Assembly (NCBI RefSeq): GCF_000622325.1
Contig: NZ_JASE01000005.1
Location: 1,178,001 to 1,242,000, forward strand
Length of the DNA: 64,000 bases
Direction of reading: 5' to 3'
From: Sulfitobacter geojensis
Lineage (GTDB): Bacteria > Pseudomonadota > Alphaproteobacteria > Rhodobacterales > Rhodobacteraceae
The position numbers and the translations under genes were made by a program. Below the pieces are notes generated by a model, which saw only the letters and a list, made by a program, of their open reading frames with translations, had not been told where the DNA came from and did not search any database. Below are positions 44,044 through 53,031 of this stretch, in pieces. Position 1 is the first letter of the stretch; the number at the start of each line of letters is the position of its first letter.

Positions 44044-44909
44044 TGGATTGGATCACGCAAGATCGGATCTCACCGGAGCCCGTCGCGCCGATTGATTGGC
44101 CAAATGGAAAACGGGTTGCCGTCTGGATTGTGCCAAACCTAGAATTTTATGAATATTTGCCAGAGCGCTACGATTTTAGGGATCAGTTCTCACGGATCAA
44201 ACACCCTGATATCATGCAAGGGTCCTGGCGCGATTATGGCAACCGCGTCGGAGTCTGGCGGATGACGGAAGCCTTGGACGAATACCCGGTGCGGGTCACG
44301 GCATCGACCAATTTGGCAATTTTCGAACATTGTCCCGAAATCGCGGCACTGGTGAAGGAGCGTGATTGGGAGGTGATGAGCCACGGGGTTTACAACACCC
44401 GCTACCTTGGCTCCGGAACACCGCAGGAGGAGCAGGTTGAAATCGATCTTACGCTGTCTCTGGCGCAAAAGCACACGGGACAAAGAATTCGCGGGCTGCT
44501 TGGGCCTTGCGTCACCAATAGCGCGCAAACAATGGATCTGATTGCGGCATCGGGTTTTACCTATCACGCGGATTGGGTGCATGACGATGTGCCGGCTCCG
44601 ATCAAGACGCCGGCAGGGCAGCTGATGTCGATGCCGTATGCCTATGAAACAAACGACGGACCCGCGCTTGAGGGGCATTTCGATGCAGAATTTCTTGTTC
44701 AAAGTAACATTGCCCAGTTCGAGCGGCTACGCAAAGAAGGTGGCAAAGTGTACTGCCTGCCGCTGCATACCTATCTGATCGGACAGCCCCACACGATTAA
44801 CGCGTTGCGGCGCATTTTGGATCATATTTGCAACTGTGAAGATGTCTGGTTCGCTCAGGGCGGTGAGATTGCCGCCGCTGCCCGTACCGCATGGGAGGCA
44901 AACCAATGA
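44043..44909 (+). CDS. PuuE-like polysaccharide deacetylase family protein (first)
   Basis: 288 residues of the NodB-fold amidohydrolase group to which PuuE-type allantoinase belongs. Features are the N-terminal WPNGKRVAVWIVPNLEFYEYLP, the conserved WEVMSHGVYNTRYL and RGLLGPCVTNSAQTMDLIAASGFTYHADWVHDD. It has no signal peptide, so it is a cytosolic hydrolase of C-N bonds rather than of exported polysaccharide. ATG at 44040 is an equally good start. It overlaps the second copy at its end. Confidence 0.8.
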   Translation: MDWITQDRISPEPVAPIDWPNGKRVAVWIVPNLEFYEYLPERYDFRDQFSRIKHPDIMQGSWRDYGNRVGVWRMTEALDEYPVRVTASTNLAIFEHCPEIAALVKERDWEVMSHGVYNTRYLGSGTPQEEQVEIDLTLSLAQKHTGQRIRGLLGPCVTNSAQTMDLIAASGFTYHADWVHDDVPAPIKTPAGQLMSMPYAYETNDGPALEGHFDAEFLVQSNIAQFERLRKEGGKVYCLPLHTYLIGQPHTINALRRILDHICNCEDVWFAQGGEIAAAARTAWEANQ

Positions 44910-45844
44910 GCGGTTCCGGTCAATTGCAAAAGGGGCGCCCTGATCACGATCATCACGGTTGGGACCCGCTTCCTTTTCGTACAGCTATGGAGTTCGCCAA
45001 TGGTAAGGCCTTGGGTATTTGTCCTGTCATCAGCTTTGAAACCCACGAAGATAAGTTGCCACCAGACTGGCCGCAGCCCAATTGGATGGCAGGTGGCGTC
45101 GGGTTGCGCCCCGATCCGAACATCGCGCGGATTGGTCAGCGAGATTACGGCCTTAGGGCTGGGTGGCCGCGTCTAAGGCATGCCATCTTACAAGCGGGAC
45201 TTTCGTATGGCGCTGCAATGGATGTGCTGACCGCCGAACGTCGGCCGGATTTGGTGGCGCAGATTGGGCGGGATGTGGCGCAGGGACGTGCCGAATGGGT
45301 TGCACACGGGCTAAGTGTTAATCGCCCAATCCATGACGCCATGACGATAGATCAAGAACGCGCCTATATCGCTGAAGCCAAAGATCGTTTGCTTGCTTTG
45401 CAGATCAATCCAACAGGATGGCACGGGATCGAGTACGGCGAGTCCCGTCGTACGCCTGCGTTGCTGGCCGAAGCCGGATACAACTATACCCTTGATTGGT
45501 GTAGCGACGAACAACCCTTTGCGATGACGGTTCCACACGGTCGACTGACTGCGTTGCCGCAAATGGCGGATCTTGACGACGGTTTCGCGTTTGCTGCGCC
45601 ACGCGGCATTACACCGGAAAGCTACGCAGAGCGTATCGAAGCGGCGGGGCGTCAGCTGGCCATCGACGGGCGCAAATCCGCCCGCGTCATGCTTTGGCAT
45701 ATGCGCCCGTTTTTGTCGGGCCAACCTTTCCGAATTGCCGGTATCGAACGTGCTTTGATGGCACTCGGCTCCCTCCAGGAGGCTTATTCTGCAACGCCAA
45801 GCAAACTTCTTTGTGACATCCGTTTGGAAGGACAAACACCATGA
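44906..45844 (+). CDS. PuuE-like polysaccharide deacetylase family protein (second)
   Basis: 312 residues, same family as the preceding gene but diverged. It has WVAHGLSVNRPIHD (corresponding to the SHG/His element), a GWHGIEYGESRRTPALLAEAGYNYTLDWCSDEQPF segment and HMRPFLSGQPFRI near the end. The start at 44906 overlaps the first copy's stop. The tandem pair may form a heteromer or act on successive amide bonds (inference). Confidence 0.78.
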   Translation: MSGSGQLQKGRPDHDHHGWDPLPFRTAMEFANGKALGICPVISFETHEDKLPPDWPQPNWMAGGVGLRPDPNIARIGQRDYGLRAGWPRLRHAILQAGLSYGAAMDVLTAERRPDLVAQIGRDVAQGRAEWVAHGLSVNRPIHDAMTIDQERAYIAEAKDRLLALQINPTGWHGIEYGESRRTPALLAEAGYNYTLDWCSDEQPFAMTVPHGRLTALPQMADLDDGFAFAAPRGITPESYAERIEAAGRQLAIDGRKSARVMLWHMRPFLSGQPFRIAGIERALMALGSLQEAYSATPSKLLCDIRLEGQTP

Positions 45845-46509
45845 CCACCAACAATCCTACTCCCGATACCAGTGCGGCATTGGAAGAAATTCGCGCGATG
45901 TACGAGGGCCAGAAGATCCGCTCGATCAAGCTGGGTCTGGGACAGAAGGCCGCTGTTCTGATTGTCGACTTTCAACACATATATACCCGCGGACGCGCGG
46001 CCACGGGGTTGGATGCGGTAAACGCCACTGCACAGTTGCTTGACCGGACGCGGCAACACGACATACCGACCATCTATACCGTAGTGTCATACCAACCCGA
46101 GCGGCATGACGAGGTGCTTTGGTTGGAGAAACTGCCGGGGTTGAAAGATAATACCGCCGGACAACAAGAAGTCGAAGTTGAGGAGCTTGTTGCGCCTTTC
46201 GATCAGGACGCTGTGATCGAAAAGGAGGCGGCATCTGCCTTCTATGGAACGGGTCTGTCCGAAATGTTGACTTCTCAGGGCATCGACACCCTGTTGGTCT
46301 GTGGCACGTCAACATCCGGCTGCGTCAGGGCAACGGTTGTGGATGGCATGGCGCACGGGTTCCGCATGATCGTTGTCAAGGAATGCGTCTGTGACCGTTC
46401 CGCTTTGCTGCACGAATTATCCTTGTTCGATATGGGTACCAAATATGGCGATGTGATTACCCAATCTGAACTGATGGCGGATCTTGAAGCCGTGTGGGCG
46501 GCATCATGA
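45841..46509 (+). CDS. Isochorismatase-fold amidohydrolase, Cys type
   Basis: 222 residues. The catalytic triad of the cysteine amidohydrolase branch is visible: Asp in LIVDFQHIY, Lys in VIEKEAASAFYGT and Cys in CGTSTSGCVRATVVDG. The closest known functions are N-carbamoylsarcosine amidase and maleamate amidohydrolase. It would release ammonia (or a carbamate) from an amide. It overlaps both neighbours, so it belongs to the same operon. Confidence 0.85.
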   Translation: MTTNNPTPDTSAALEEIRAMYEGQKIRSIKLGLGQKAAVLIVDFQHIYTRGRAATGLDAVNATAQLLDRTRQHDIPTIYTVVSYQPERHDEVLWLEKLPGLKDNTAGQQEVEVEELVAPFDQDAVIEKEAASAFYGTGLSEMLTSQGIDTLLVCGTSTSGCVRATVVDGMAHGFRMIVVKECVCDRSALLHELSLFDMGTKYGDVITQSELMADLEAVWAAS

Positions 46510-47306
46510 TGGATGGCTCAACACAAAGCCCAACCGCAATATCGATCCGTGGCGCGTCAAAGCGGTTCCAAACCTCGGCCGGTCCGGTTGACGCCTTGCG
46601 ACCCACTAATTTGACAATCGCATCAGGAGAGATTGTCGGATTGCTCGGGTTTTCCGGCGCAGGGAAATCTACGCTACTGCGGTTGATGAACTTACTTGAA
46701 ACCCCAACAACGGGTGAGGTTCAGGTTGCCGGTGCAAACCTGACCGATCTGCAAACTGGCGCTTTGCGTGCGCAGCGGCGCAAGATCGGGATGATTTTTC
46801 AACAGTTCAATCTGCTGAGCCATAATACCGCCCTTGAAAATGTAGCTTTTGCACTGCGGGTTGCCGGTGTGGGCAAAAAGGAGCGGCGGTCACGTGCAGA
46901 AGAAGCGTTGGCCGTGGTGGGGTTGGAAGACAAAGCGCATGCGTACCCTGCCCAACTATCCGGCGGGCAAAGGCAACGTGTCGCGATTGCACGAGCTCTG
47001 GTGAACGAGCCTGAGGTTCTACTGTGTGACGAAGCGACAAGTGCACTTGATCCGCATACGTCCTTGTCAATCTTGCGGTTTTTGAAGCGGTTGAACGAGG
47101 AAAAGGGCACGACAATCGTGATCGTCACCCATGACATCAAAGTGGCCAGTTACATCTGTAATCGCTGCGCAATCATGCAGGAAGGCGAGATCCGAGAATG
47201 GGTCGATATGGCCGAGCCGAAACCGGAAACGCCCTTGGGGCAGTTCTTTCTTGAAACAGCGAAGGGTTGGACGGACGACACCGTTTTGCCCGACGACAGC
47301 GCGTGA
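46506..47306 (+). CDS. MetN-like ABC transporter ATP-binding protein
   Basis: 266 residues. Walker A GFSGAGKST, Q-loop IFQQFNLLSHNT, signature LSGGQRQRVAIARA, Walker B VLLCDEATSALDP and H-loop IVTHDIK place it with methionine-type importers. It lacks most of the C-terminal ACT-like domain through which MetN senses methionine, so feedback control may be absent. Start at 46506 overlaps the amidohydrolase stop. Confidence 0.88.
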   Translation: MMDGSTQSPTAISIRGASKRFQTSAGPVDALRPTNLTIASGEIVGLLGFSGAGKSTLLRLMNLLETPTTGEVQVAGANLTDLQTGALRAQRRKIGMIFQQFNLLSHNTALENVAFALRVAGVGKKERRSRAEEALAVVGLEDKAHAYPAQLSGGQRQRVAIARALVNEPEVLLCDEATSALDPHTSLSILRFLKRLNEEKGTTIVIVTHDIKVASYICNRCAIMQEGEIREWVDMAEPKPETPLGQFFLETAKGWTDDTVLPDDSA

Positions 47307-47316
47307 GGTGTAGCCT

Positions 47317-47979
47317 GTGATTGATGCTCTTGTTGAATATGGCCCACTGTTAAAAAAGTCGATTTGGGAAACCCTGTTGATGGTTGGTATTACCATGGTT
47401 GTCGCCATCGTGGTTGGGGGGCCCCTTGGTCTGCTGCTGTATATCACGGGTCGCGGCGGGCTAAAGGAACGTCGCTGGCTAAACGAAACGCTTGGTTATG
47501 CTGTGAATGTTCTGCGCTCGTTTCCCTTCATTATTTTGTTGGTGGTCCTAATTCCGGTCACACGGCTTTTGGTGGGAACGTCAATCGGGCCGCGGGCCGC
47601 GGCTGTCGGGCTTTCTGTTGCGGCCATTCCATTCTTTGCACGACTGGTCGAACAATCCCTGCGCGAAGTACCACGCGGCGTTGTCGACGCCGCAATCGCC
47701 GGAGGTGCCTCACACCGCCAGATTGTGCGTCTTGTCCTGTTGCCGGAAGCGATGCCGGCGCTTGTGTCCAGTCTAACCGTGACCGCGATTAGCTTTATCG
47801 CCTATTCAGCCGTTGCCGGTGCAATCGGCGCTGGGGGCATCGGAGATCTTGCAATCCGGTACGGGTATTACCGTTTCGAAACCGAGGTGATGATCTGGTG
47901 CGTCATCGTCATGTTTATTCTTGTTCAACTAACGCAATGGTTGGGTACTTGGGCCGCCCGCGCCGTTGATAAAAGATAA
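47317..47979 (+). CDS. MetI-like ABC transporter permease
   Basis: 220 residues with five to six membrane helices and the EAA-type loop VVDAAIAGGASHRQIVRLVLLPEAMPALV. It has the size and layout of MetI. GTG start 11 bases after the ATPase stop. Confidence 0.87.
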   Translation: MIDALVEYGPLLKKSIWETLLMVGITMVVAIVVGGPLGLLLYITGRGGLKERRWLNETLGYAVNVLRSFPFIILLVVLIPVTRLLVGTSIGPRAAAVGLSVAAIPFFARLVEQSLREVPRGVVDAAIAGGASHRQIVRLVLLPEAMPALVSSLTVTAISFIAYSAVAGAIGAGGIGDLAIRYGYYRFETEVMIWCVIVMFILVQLTQWLGTWAARAVDKR

Positions 47980-48008
47980 CAGGTCCATCTTCAAAAGGGA
48001 GTTCAGTC

Positions 48009-48815
48009 ATGAAGACACTTATTGCAGCGGCACTGGCAAGCGCCACACTCGTCCTGAGTTCAGGAATTGCCCTGGCACAGGACAAAACCATTCGAATGGG
48101 GTTCTTCCCCGGTCCTTATGCGGACCAGTTTGAACGGGGTATCCGTCCAATTCTGGAAGAAAAAGGTTTTGCGGTAGAAAGCATCGAATTTTCGAATGCA
48201 ATCCAACCCAACACCGCGCTAATTGACGGCGATCTGGATGCGAATGTTTTTCAAAATGATGGTTGGATGAACCAGTTCAACGAGCAATACAAAGGGGACT
48301 TGGTCGCCTACTTGCATATCCCTTCTGCGCCTCTGGGGTTGTATTCCAACAAGGTTACTTCGGTCGAGGGAATCGAGGAAGGGATGTCGATTGCGGTCCC
48401 CAACGATCCGACAAATCTGGGCCGTGCCTTGGCGTTTTTGCAGGAGCTTGATTTGATTACCGTCAAGGAGGGGGTCGAACCGACACGGGCCACCGAAAAT
48501 GACATTGCCGACAATCCCAAAAATCTGGAAATTGTCCCCCTTGATGCGCCGCAGATCATGCGCGCAATGGCGGACGTCGATGTTGCGGCAGCACTTGGTA
48601 ATCACGTAATCTCTTCGGGAAACCTGTTGTCCCAAAGCTTTTCGTTGGAAAAACCTGCCCTTCAATATCAGATCACTGTCGTGGGCCGTGACGCCAATGC
48701 AAATTCCGAATGGGCCGAAGCGCTGGTTGAAGCTTATAAGTCAGACGCATTCCGTGCGTTTGTGGAAAGTGATCCAAAAACAATCGGGTTCTCTACGCCT
48801 GATCATTGGCAGTAA
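48009..48815 (+). CDS. MetQ/NlpA-family substrate-binding protein
   Basis: 268 residues. The signal peptide ends at IALAQ without a lipobox Cys, so the protein is a soluble periplasmic binding protein, unlike lipoprotein MetQ. Typical NlpA segments are present: DANVFQNDGWMNQFN (FQHxPYL region) and IAVPNDPTNLGRALAFLQ. AAAGGGAG precedes the start. The ligand is probably the substrate of this catabolic operon rather than methionine (inference). Confidence 0.85.
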   Translation: MKTLIAAALASATLVLSSGIALAQDKTIRMGFFPGPYADQFERGIRPILEEKGFAVESIEFSNAIQPNTALIDGDLDANVFQNDGWMNQFNEQYKGDLVAYLHIPSAPLGLYSNKVTSVEGIEEGMSIAVPNDPTNLGRALAFLQELDLITVKEGVEPTRATENDIADNPKNLEIVPLDAPQIMRAMADVDVAAALGNHVISSGNLLSQSFSLEKPALQYQITVVGRDANANSEWAEALVEAYKSDAFRAFVESDPKTIGFSTPDHWQ

Positions 48816-48819
48816 ACAA

Positions 48820-49689
48820 ATGGGTTTGGCTGACACGTCAGGTGCATCCATGAACCAGCAGCGCGACCAAGAGGTCACGCTTGATCATGTCGGGTTGCTG
48901 GTACCCAACCTTGAAAAGGCCGCGGGTGATTTTGCGGCTCTGGGTTTTACGTTAACTCCACGCGCTGCACATTTGAACGGTGAGGGCGAGCCCGCCGGTT
49001 CAGAGCAATGTTCGATCATGCTGCGCGAAGGATATATCGAGTTACAGGAAATTACCGGACCACGCGGATCGCATCTGATGTCGCGTGCTCAGGAAAAACA
49101 CTTTGGGCTGCACATCGTCGCCTTTGGAGTGACAGACGCCCGTGACTGCGCGCGCGCGATAACCGGCCTGCCACTGAGCGACGTCATGGACTGGGCTCGT
49201 CCGGTCGTGCGCTCCGGTGTTGATGGAATTGCGCGTTTTTCTTTCTTTGTTGCAGACTATGATCCGGCTGACGAAGCATTGTTGTGTTGGACCCAGCACC
49301 TAACGCCCGAGATCATGAGAGATGACGCTGTTCTCAATCACAAGAACGGGGCGGACATTATGCGGGGTTTTCACATTTTCTGCCCTGAAGAAGCAACGGC
49401 TGCCATGTCCAAACGGATGGTTTTGGCTGGCGGCGTATCTTGCGGAAACGCAGTAAATTTAGGTCATGCCCATATTGGTATCGGTCCAGGCGATTTGCCG
49501 CGGGAGAAATGGCCGGCCGTTCCGTTTTGCTCTGATTTACACCTGACAGCAATGAACCTGAAAGAGATCGAGCGCGCGGCTCGTGACCGCGATTTCTCGG
49601 TTGATTTTCTTGGTGATACTTTGCGTATCGACATGATGGATGCCTATGGCATTCGACTTCTCCTTGATCCGATTGGACCCCGAACATGA
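48820..49689 (+). CDS. VOC-family (glyoxalase-like) protein
   Basis: 289 residues from 48820; ATG at 48850 with AGGTG upstream is an equally good start. The first beta-alpha-beta unit is typical (TLDHVGLLVPNLEKAAGDFAALGFTL), with a repeated half in the C-terminal part. VOC enzymes use a metal ion for isomerase, epimerase, lyase or dioxygenase chemistry. It is coupled to the MmgE/PrpD gene (ATGA), which suggests epimerisation or isomerisation before dehydration. Confidence 0.75.
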   Translation: MGLADTSGASMNQQRDQEVTLDHVGLLVPNLEKAAGDFAALGFTLTPRAAHLNGEGEPAGSEQCSIMLREGYIELQEITGPRGSHLMSRAQEKHFGLHIVAFGVTDARDCARAITGLPLSDVMDWARPVVRSGVDGIARFSFFVADYDPADEALLCWTQHLTPEIMRDDAVLNHKNGADIMRGFHIFCPEEATAAMSKRMVLAGGVSCGNAVNLGHAHIGIGPGDLPREKWPAVPFCSDLHLTAMNLKEIERAARDRDFSVDFLGDTLRIDMMDAYGIRLLLDPIGPRT

Positions 49690-51053
49690 CCCTACAAGCA
49701 GATGCTGCCGCCTTTGTCTCCACGCTCACCTTTGACGACCTGCCGCAAGATGCTGTGCGCGTGGCGACTTTAGGTTTTACGGATACGATTGCGGCATTGC
49801 TGGCCGGACGGGTAGAATCCGTTACGTACGCCACAGAAAAATATCTGGCGCAGACAACAACGCCCGGAGGGCCGGTGGTGACTCGCGCATTGTTGGGCGC
49901 GTCCGAGTATCAGGCCGAACATTCGGCGCTATTGGATGCTGTTGCGGCCCATGCACTCGACTATGACGATTACGCCTTTGCCAACCACCCCAGTTCGATC
50001 ATGGTGCCGGCCATTCTGGCCGCGGCGCAGATTGTCGGCGCTGACGGCCCCGCGATGATCACAGCCTATGTTGCGGGATACGAGGTTTGGGCAGAAGTAA
50101 TGGCGCGCGAACCAGATCATCTCCATTCCAAAGGCTGGCATCCCACGGCAACCTTTGGTCCTTTGGGGGCGGCTGCTGCGGTCGCGTCGCTTTTGGGGCT
50201 AAGTGCAACCGAAACCAGCCATGCACTTGGTCTTGCTACATCTTATGGCGGCGGTGTTATGGAAAACTTTGGCTCAATGACCAAACCCTATCATGCCGGC
50301 CGCGCGGCAGAGGCGGGAATGCGGTGCTGCTTCCTCGCGCAGAGTGGGATGACTGCCAGCCCGACCGCGATCGAAGGGCCAAAAGGGCTGTTGGCCGCGC
50401 TTTCGCCGGACCGAAATGCCGATCTGACACGCAAGGCAAAGTTTGGAACGTTTTGGCATATCGGAAAATCTGGCTTGAACATCAAAAAATATCCAACCAT
50501 TGGCGCCTCACAGAGGATCATTGACGGTATTTTGGGTCTGTCCGGTCGGGGTGATTTTGACCTGGATGCGATCAAAGCAATCAGGCCAAGGGTTTCTGAA
50601 AAATATGCAATGCTGATGAATAATCCCGATCCCAACAGCGCATCAGAGGCGAAGTTCTCGCTTGCCTATGCTTGTGCTGCAGCGCTTCGATTTGGGACGG
50701 TATCGCTGGCTACTCTTTCGGATGAGACGTTGGCCGACCCTTTGCTGCGGACTTTGATTGCAAAAGTCGAAGTAGACGCCGTGAATGAATATGATCCAGA
50801 CTATACCATTCCAGCACCATACGACATGACAACGGTTGTGTTTAACGACTGTACAGAAGTTCAAACGGAGAAAGTGCGCCGTGCAACAGGCCATACCGAC
50901 TTACCTTTGACGTCAGAACAGCTTGAGGCAAAGTTTATGGATTGCAGCCGGTTCGGGCGTTTGGAGGACATACTTGCCGTCGAACTCTTTGCAAAACTCC
51001 AGTCGTTACCAGAACTAATTAACATCAACGACCTTATGGTAGTGCAGCGCTGA
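49686..51053 (+). CDS. MmgE/PrpD-family protein
   Basis: 455 residues of the MmgE/PrpD fold: LGFTDTIAALLAGR near the start, HALDYDDYAFANHPSS, and KGWHPTATFGPLGAAAAVASLLGL, with KYPTIGASQRIIDGI later. Family reactions include 2-methylcitrate dehydration, cis-aconitate decarboxylation and epimerisations of tricarboxylates. It would dehydrate or rearrange a branched polycarboxylate. It is the last gene of the left operon and converges on the GntR/UTRA gene. Confidence 0.85.
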   Translation: MTLQADAAAFVSTLTFDDLPQDAVRVATLGFTDTIAALLAGRVESVTYATEKYLAQTTTPGGPVVTRALLGASEYQAEHSALLDAVAAHALDYDDYAFANHPSSIMVPAILAAAQIVGADGPAMITAYVAGYEVWAEVMAREPDHLHSKGWHPTATFGPLGAAAAVASLLGLSATETSHALGLATSYGGGVMENFGSMTKPYHAGRAAEAGMRCCFLAQSGMTASPTAIEGPKGLLAALSPDRNADLTRKAKFGTFWHIGKSGLNIKKYPTIGASQRIIDGILGLSGRGDFDLDAIKAIRPRVSEKYAMLMNNPDPNSASEAKFSLAYACAAALRFGTVSLATLSDETLADPLLRTLIAKVEVDAVNEYDPDYTIPAPYDMTTVVFNDCTEVQTEKVRRATGHTDLPLTSEQLEAKFMDCSRFGRLEDILAVELFAKLQSLPELININDLMVVQR

Positions 51054-51213
51054 CCGGTCTTTGTGACACCATTCAGTTCTCCAATGAATTTCCCCCTTGC
51101 GCCGGCGTTTCGCTGAGATGTGCGCGGGGGGCGCAGCACCTTACGCACCACATCTGGCAATACTGACAACGGTTTTCTTTAGATCGGTTTGGTCGGTCGT
51201 GAACCATCCAAGC

Positions 51214-52011
51214 TTACAGGGAGAACCATTTCATATGGCCCTGTTCGCTTGGAGAACGGCGCAGGTGCATTTCGAGATGGTACATGTCCGGGCGATACAG
51301 CACCTCGATATGTTGCACAGGGACAGCTTCTTGGTTCAGCACGACCCGCGTGACTTTCAAAAGTGCGGATCCGATTGGAACCTCTAACGCTTGAGCGACA
51401 ATCGGATGGGCCGGTTCTGCGGAGATCGACTGGGTTGCCTCTGCGATGGAGTGACCGGCTTCCTCAATCAAACGCAGGATCGGTTTAGCACTCAAATCAC
51501 TGCGTTCAAATGTGCGGCCGATGCCTTCGGGAAGATGCGTAGTCATATGCGAGAACGGTACACCTTCGCGTAGCCGACGCCGTTCTGCCCGTTGGGTTAA
51601 AGCGCCCGGTGCAAGGTTCAATTGCTGGGCGATCTGGTCAGGCGGTTGAACATAATCGAAGGACAGAACATCAACTGTTGTCGTCGTCCCGATCGCGATC
51701 AAGTCTTCGACAAAACCCGAGAAATCGCTGGCCAATGAGGGAGCAGTGTTCACATGGCTGACAATCGTTCCGCGCCCGCGCGTGCGGCTGACCAATCCGC
51801 GCGTCGCAAGTTCGTTCATGCTGCGTTTTGCAGTGATCCGTGAAACACCATATGCTTCGGACAGCTCTTCTTCGCTAGGCAGCCGGGCACCGTTTTCTAA
51901 CGCACCGGTCAGGATTTTCTGACGGTAAATTAGGTAGATCTGATAATAAAGCGGTGTCGGATTGTCTGCATCTAACGCATCAATCTGAAACTCTGCCCGG
52001 CTGTCTACCAT
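51214..52011 (-). CDS. GntR-family regulator, UTRA domain (HutC type)
   Basis: 265 residues from ATG 52011; a TTG at 52041 would overlap the lyase gene. The helix-turn-helix is LPSEEELSEAYGVSRITAKRSMNELATRGLVSRTRGRGTIV, and the C-terminal UTRA ligand domain includes RAERRRLREGVPFSHMTTHLPEGI. HutC-type regulators usually repress a catabolic operon and respond to a pathway intermediate. It follows the second lyase on the same strand. Confidence 0.88.
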   Translation of the reverse strand: MVDSRAEFQIDALDADNPTPLYYQIYLIYRQKILTGALENGARLPSEEELSEAYGVSRITAKRSMNELATRGLVSRTRGRGTIVSHVNTAPSLASDFSGFVEDLIAIGTTTTVDVLSFDYVQPPDQIAQQLNLAPGALTQRAERRRLREGVPFSHMTTHLPEGIGRTFERSDLSAKPILRLIEEAGHSIAEATQSISAEPAHPIVAQALEVPIGSALLKVTRVVLNQEAVPVQHIEVLYRPDMYHLEMHLRRSPSEQGHMKWFSL

Positions 52012-52013
52012 AT

Positions 52014-52943
52014 TTATTTTCGTCCCTTTGTTTTTGCCCAACCCAATGGTAGGCCAGCTTCCGCAAGGAAGCCGAAAATTGGCCCGTCTGCCAAGTCCCG
52101 CTCCAAGGTTTCCCGTACTTTCAGGAGTTTCTCCAGATCCACGCCCGTATCATAGCCCATTCTCTCTAGCATGAAGACGAGGTCCTCTGTCACAATATTT
52201 CCGCTCGCTCCGGGAGCATAGGGGCAACCGCCAAGACCACCAAGAGACGAATCGAGTGTAGTCATGCCGCAATCCAGCGCCGCCAAGGCGTTGGCTAACC
52301 CAAGTCCGCGCGTATTGTGTAAATGAACGCCGGTCAGACGGTCGGATCCAACAGCGCGATGGACAGCTTTAATGCGAGACCGGATCATTGCGGGGTCGGC
52401 ATATCCGGTTGTATCGGATAACCCAATTTCTTGGGCACCTGCCGCAATTAGTTCCTCAGCCAAGCGAACGATGGTACTTTCCGGCACATTACCTTCGATC
52501 GTACAGCCGAAAGCGGTTGCGATACCTGCTTCGAAATAGGGACGATCAGCTTCGGGCAATGCGTCAATTTCTCCTCGGATGCTGCTCACCTCATCCAGCA
52601 TCTGAGAGTGGGACCGGTTCACGTTCCGCAATGAGTGGGTTTCGCTTGCCGAGACAGGTATCGAAATTTTATGCGCTCCCGCGGCAATTGCGGCTTGTGC
52701 GCCGCGCAGATTGGGCACCAGAACTGCGACGTTCAGATCCGGTAGGCCGCGCGCGAAAGCCACCAGTTCGGCAGTATCCGCCATCTGTGGCAACATCTTG
52801 TAGTTTACAAAGGAACCGACCTCAATTTCACGAACGCCTGCCGCGGCTTCGGCCGCGATCCAGCGCTTCTTCAACTCCAACGGCAGTACTGCATCCAGAC
52901 TTTGTACGCCATCGCGTGGACCCACTTCACTGACTAGGATCAT
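52014..52943 (-). CDS. Hydroxymethylglutaryl-CoA lyase-like enzyme (second copy)
   Basis: 309 residues, with SEVGPRDGVQS (catalytic Arg-Asp), LHLHNTRGLG metal ligands and the Cys loop LGGLGGCPYAPGASGN. It shares the family but clearly differs from the copy at 42458, for example in the loops around the substrate carboxylate. It is divergent from the second CoA transferase, repeating the arrangement of the left half, so it probably cleaves the CoA ester made by that transferase. Confidence 0.87.
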   Translation of the reverse strand: MILVSEVGPRDGVQSLDAVLPLELKKRWIAAEAAAGVREIEVGSFVNYKMLPQMADTAELVAFARGLPDLNVAVLVPNLRGAQAAIAAGAHKISIPVSASETHSLRNVNRSHSQMLDEVSSIRGEIDALPEADRPYFEAGIATAFGCTIEGNVPESTIVRLAEELIAAGAQEIGLSDTTGYADPAMIRSRIKAVHRAVGSDRLTGVHLHNTRGLGLANALAALDCGMTTLDSSLGGLGGCPYAPGASGNIVTEDLVFMLERMGYDTGVDLEKLLKVRETLERDLADGPIFGFLAEAGLPLGWAKTKGRK

Positions 52944-52975
52944 TTTGTCTCCGATCTCTGGGAACTATTCTTCAT

Positions 52976-53003
52976 TTGACTTATTGGTATGTTTATATAT
53001 CAT
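52976..53003 (+). promoter_or_regulatory. Promoter of the second CoA transferase operon
   Basis: TTGACT (52976-52981), 16-base spacer, then TATCAT (52998-53003). The overlapping GGTA...TACC-like imperfect dyad (GGTATG...CATTACC) is a plausible GntR operator. Confidence 0.55.
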
Positions 53004-53031
53004 TACCGTCAAAATGATAAGCGGTGAAGTG

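Noticed and set aside
46506..48815. Calling the MetNIQ-like system a methionine importer
   Set aside because: The operon context is catabolic, and the ATPase lacks most of the methionine-sensing domain, so no specific gene symbols were given.
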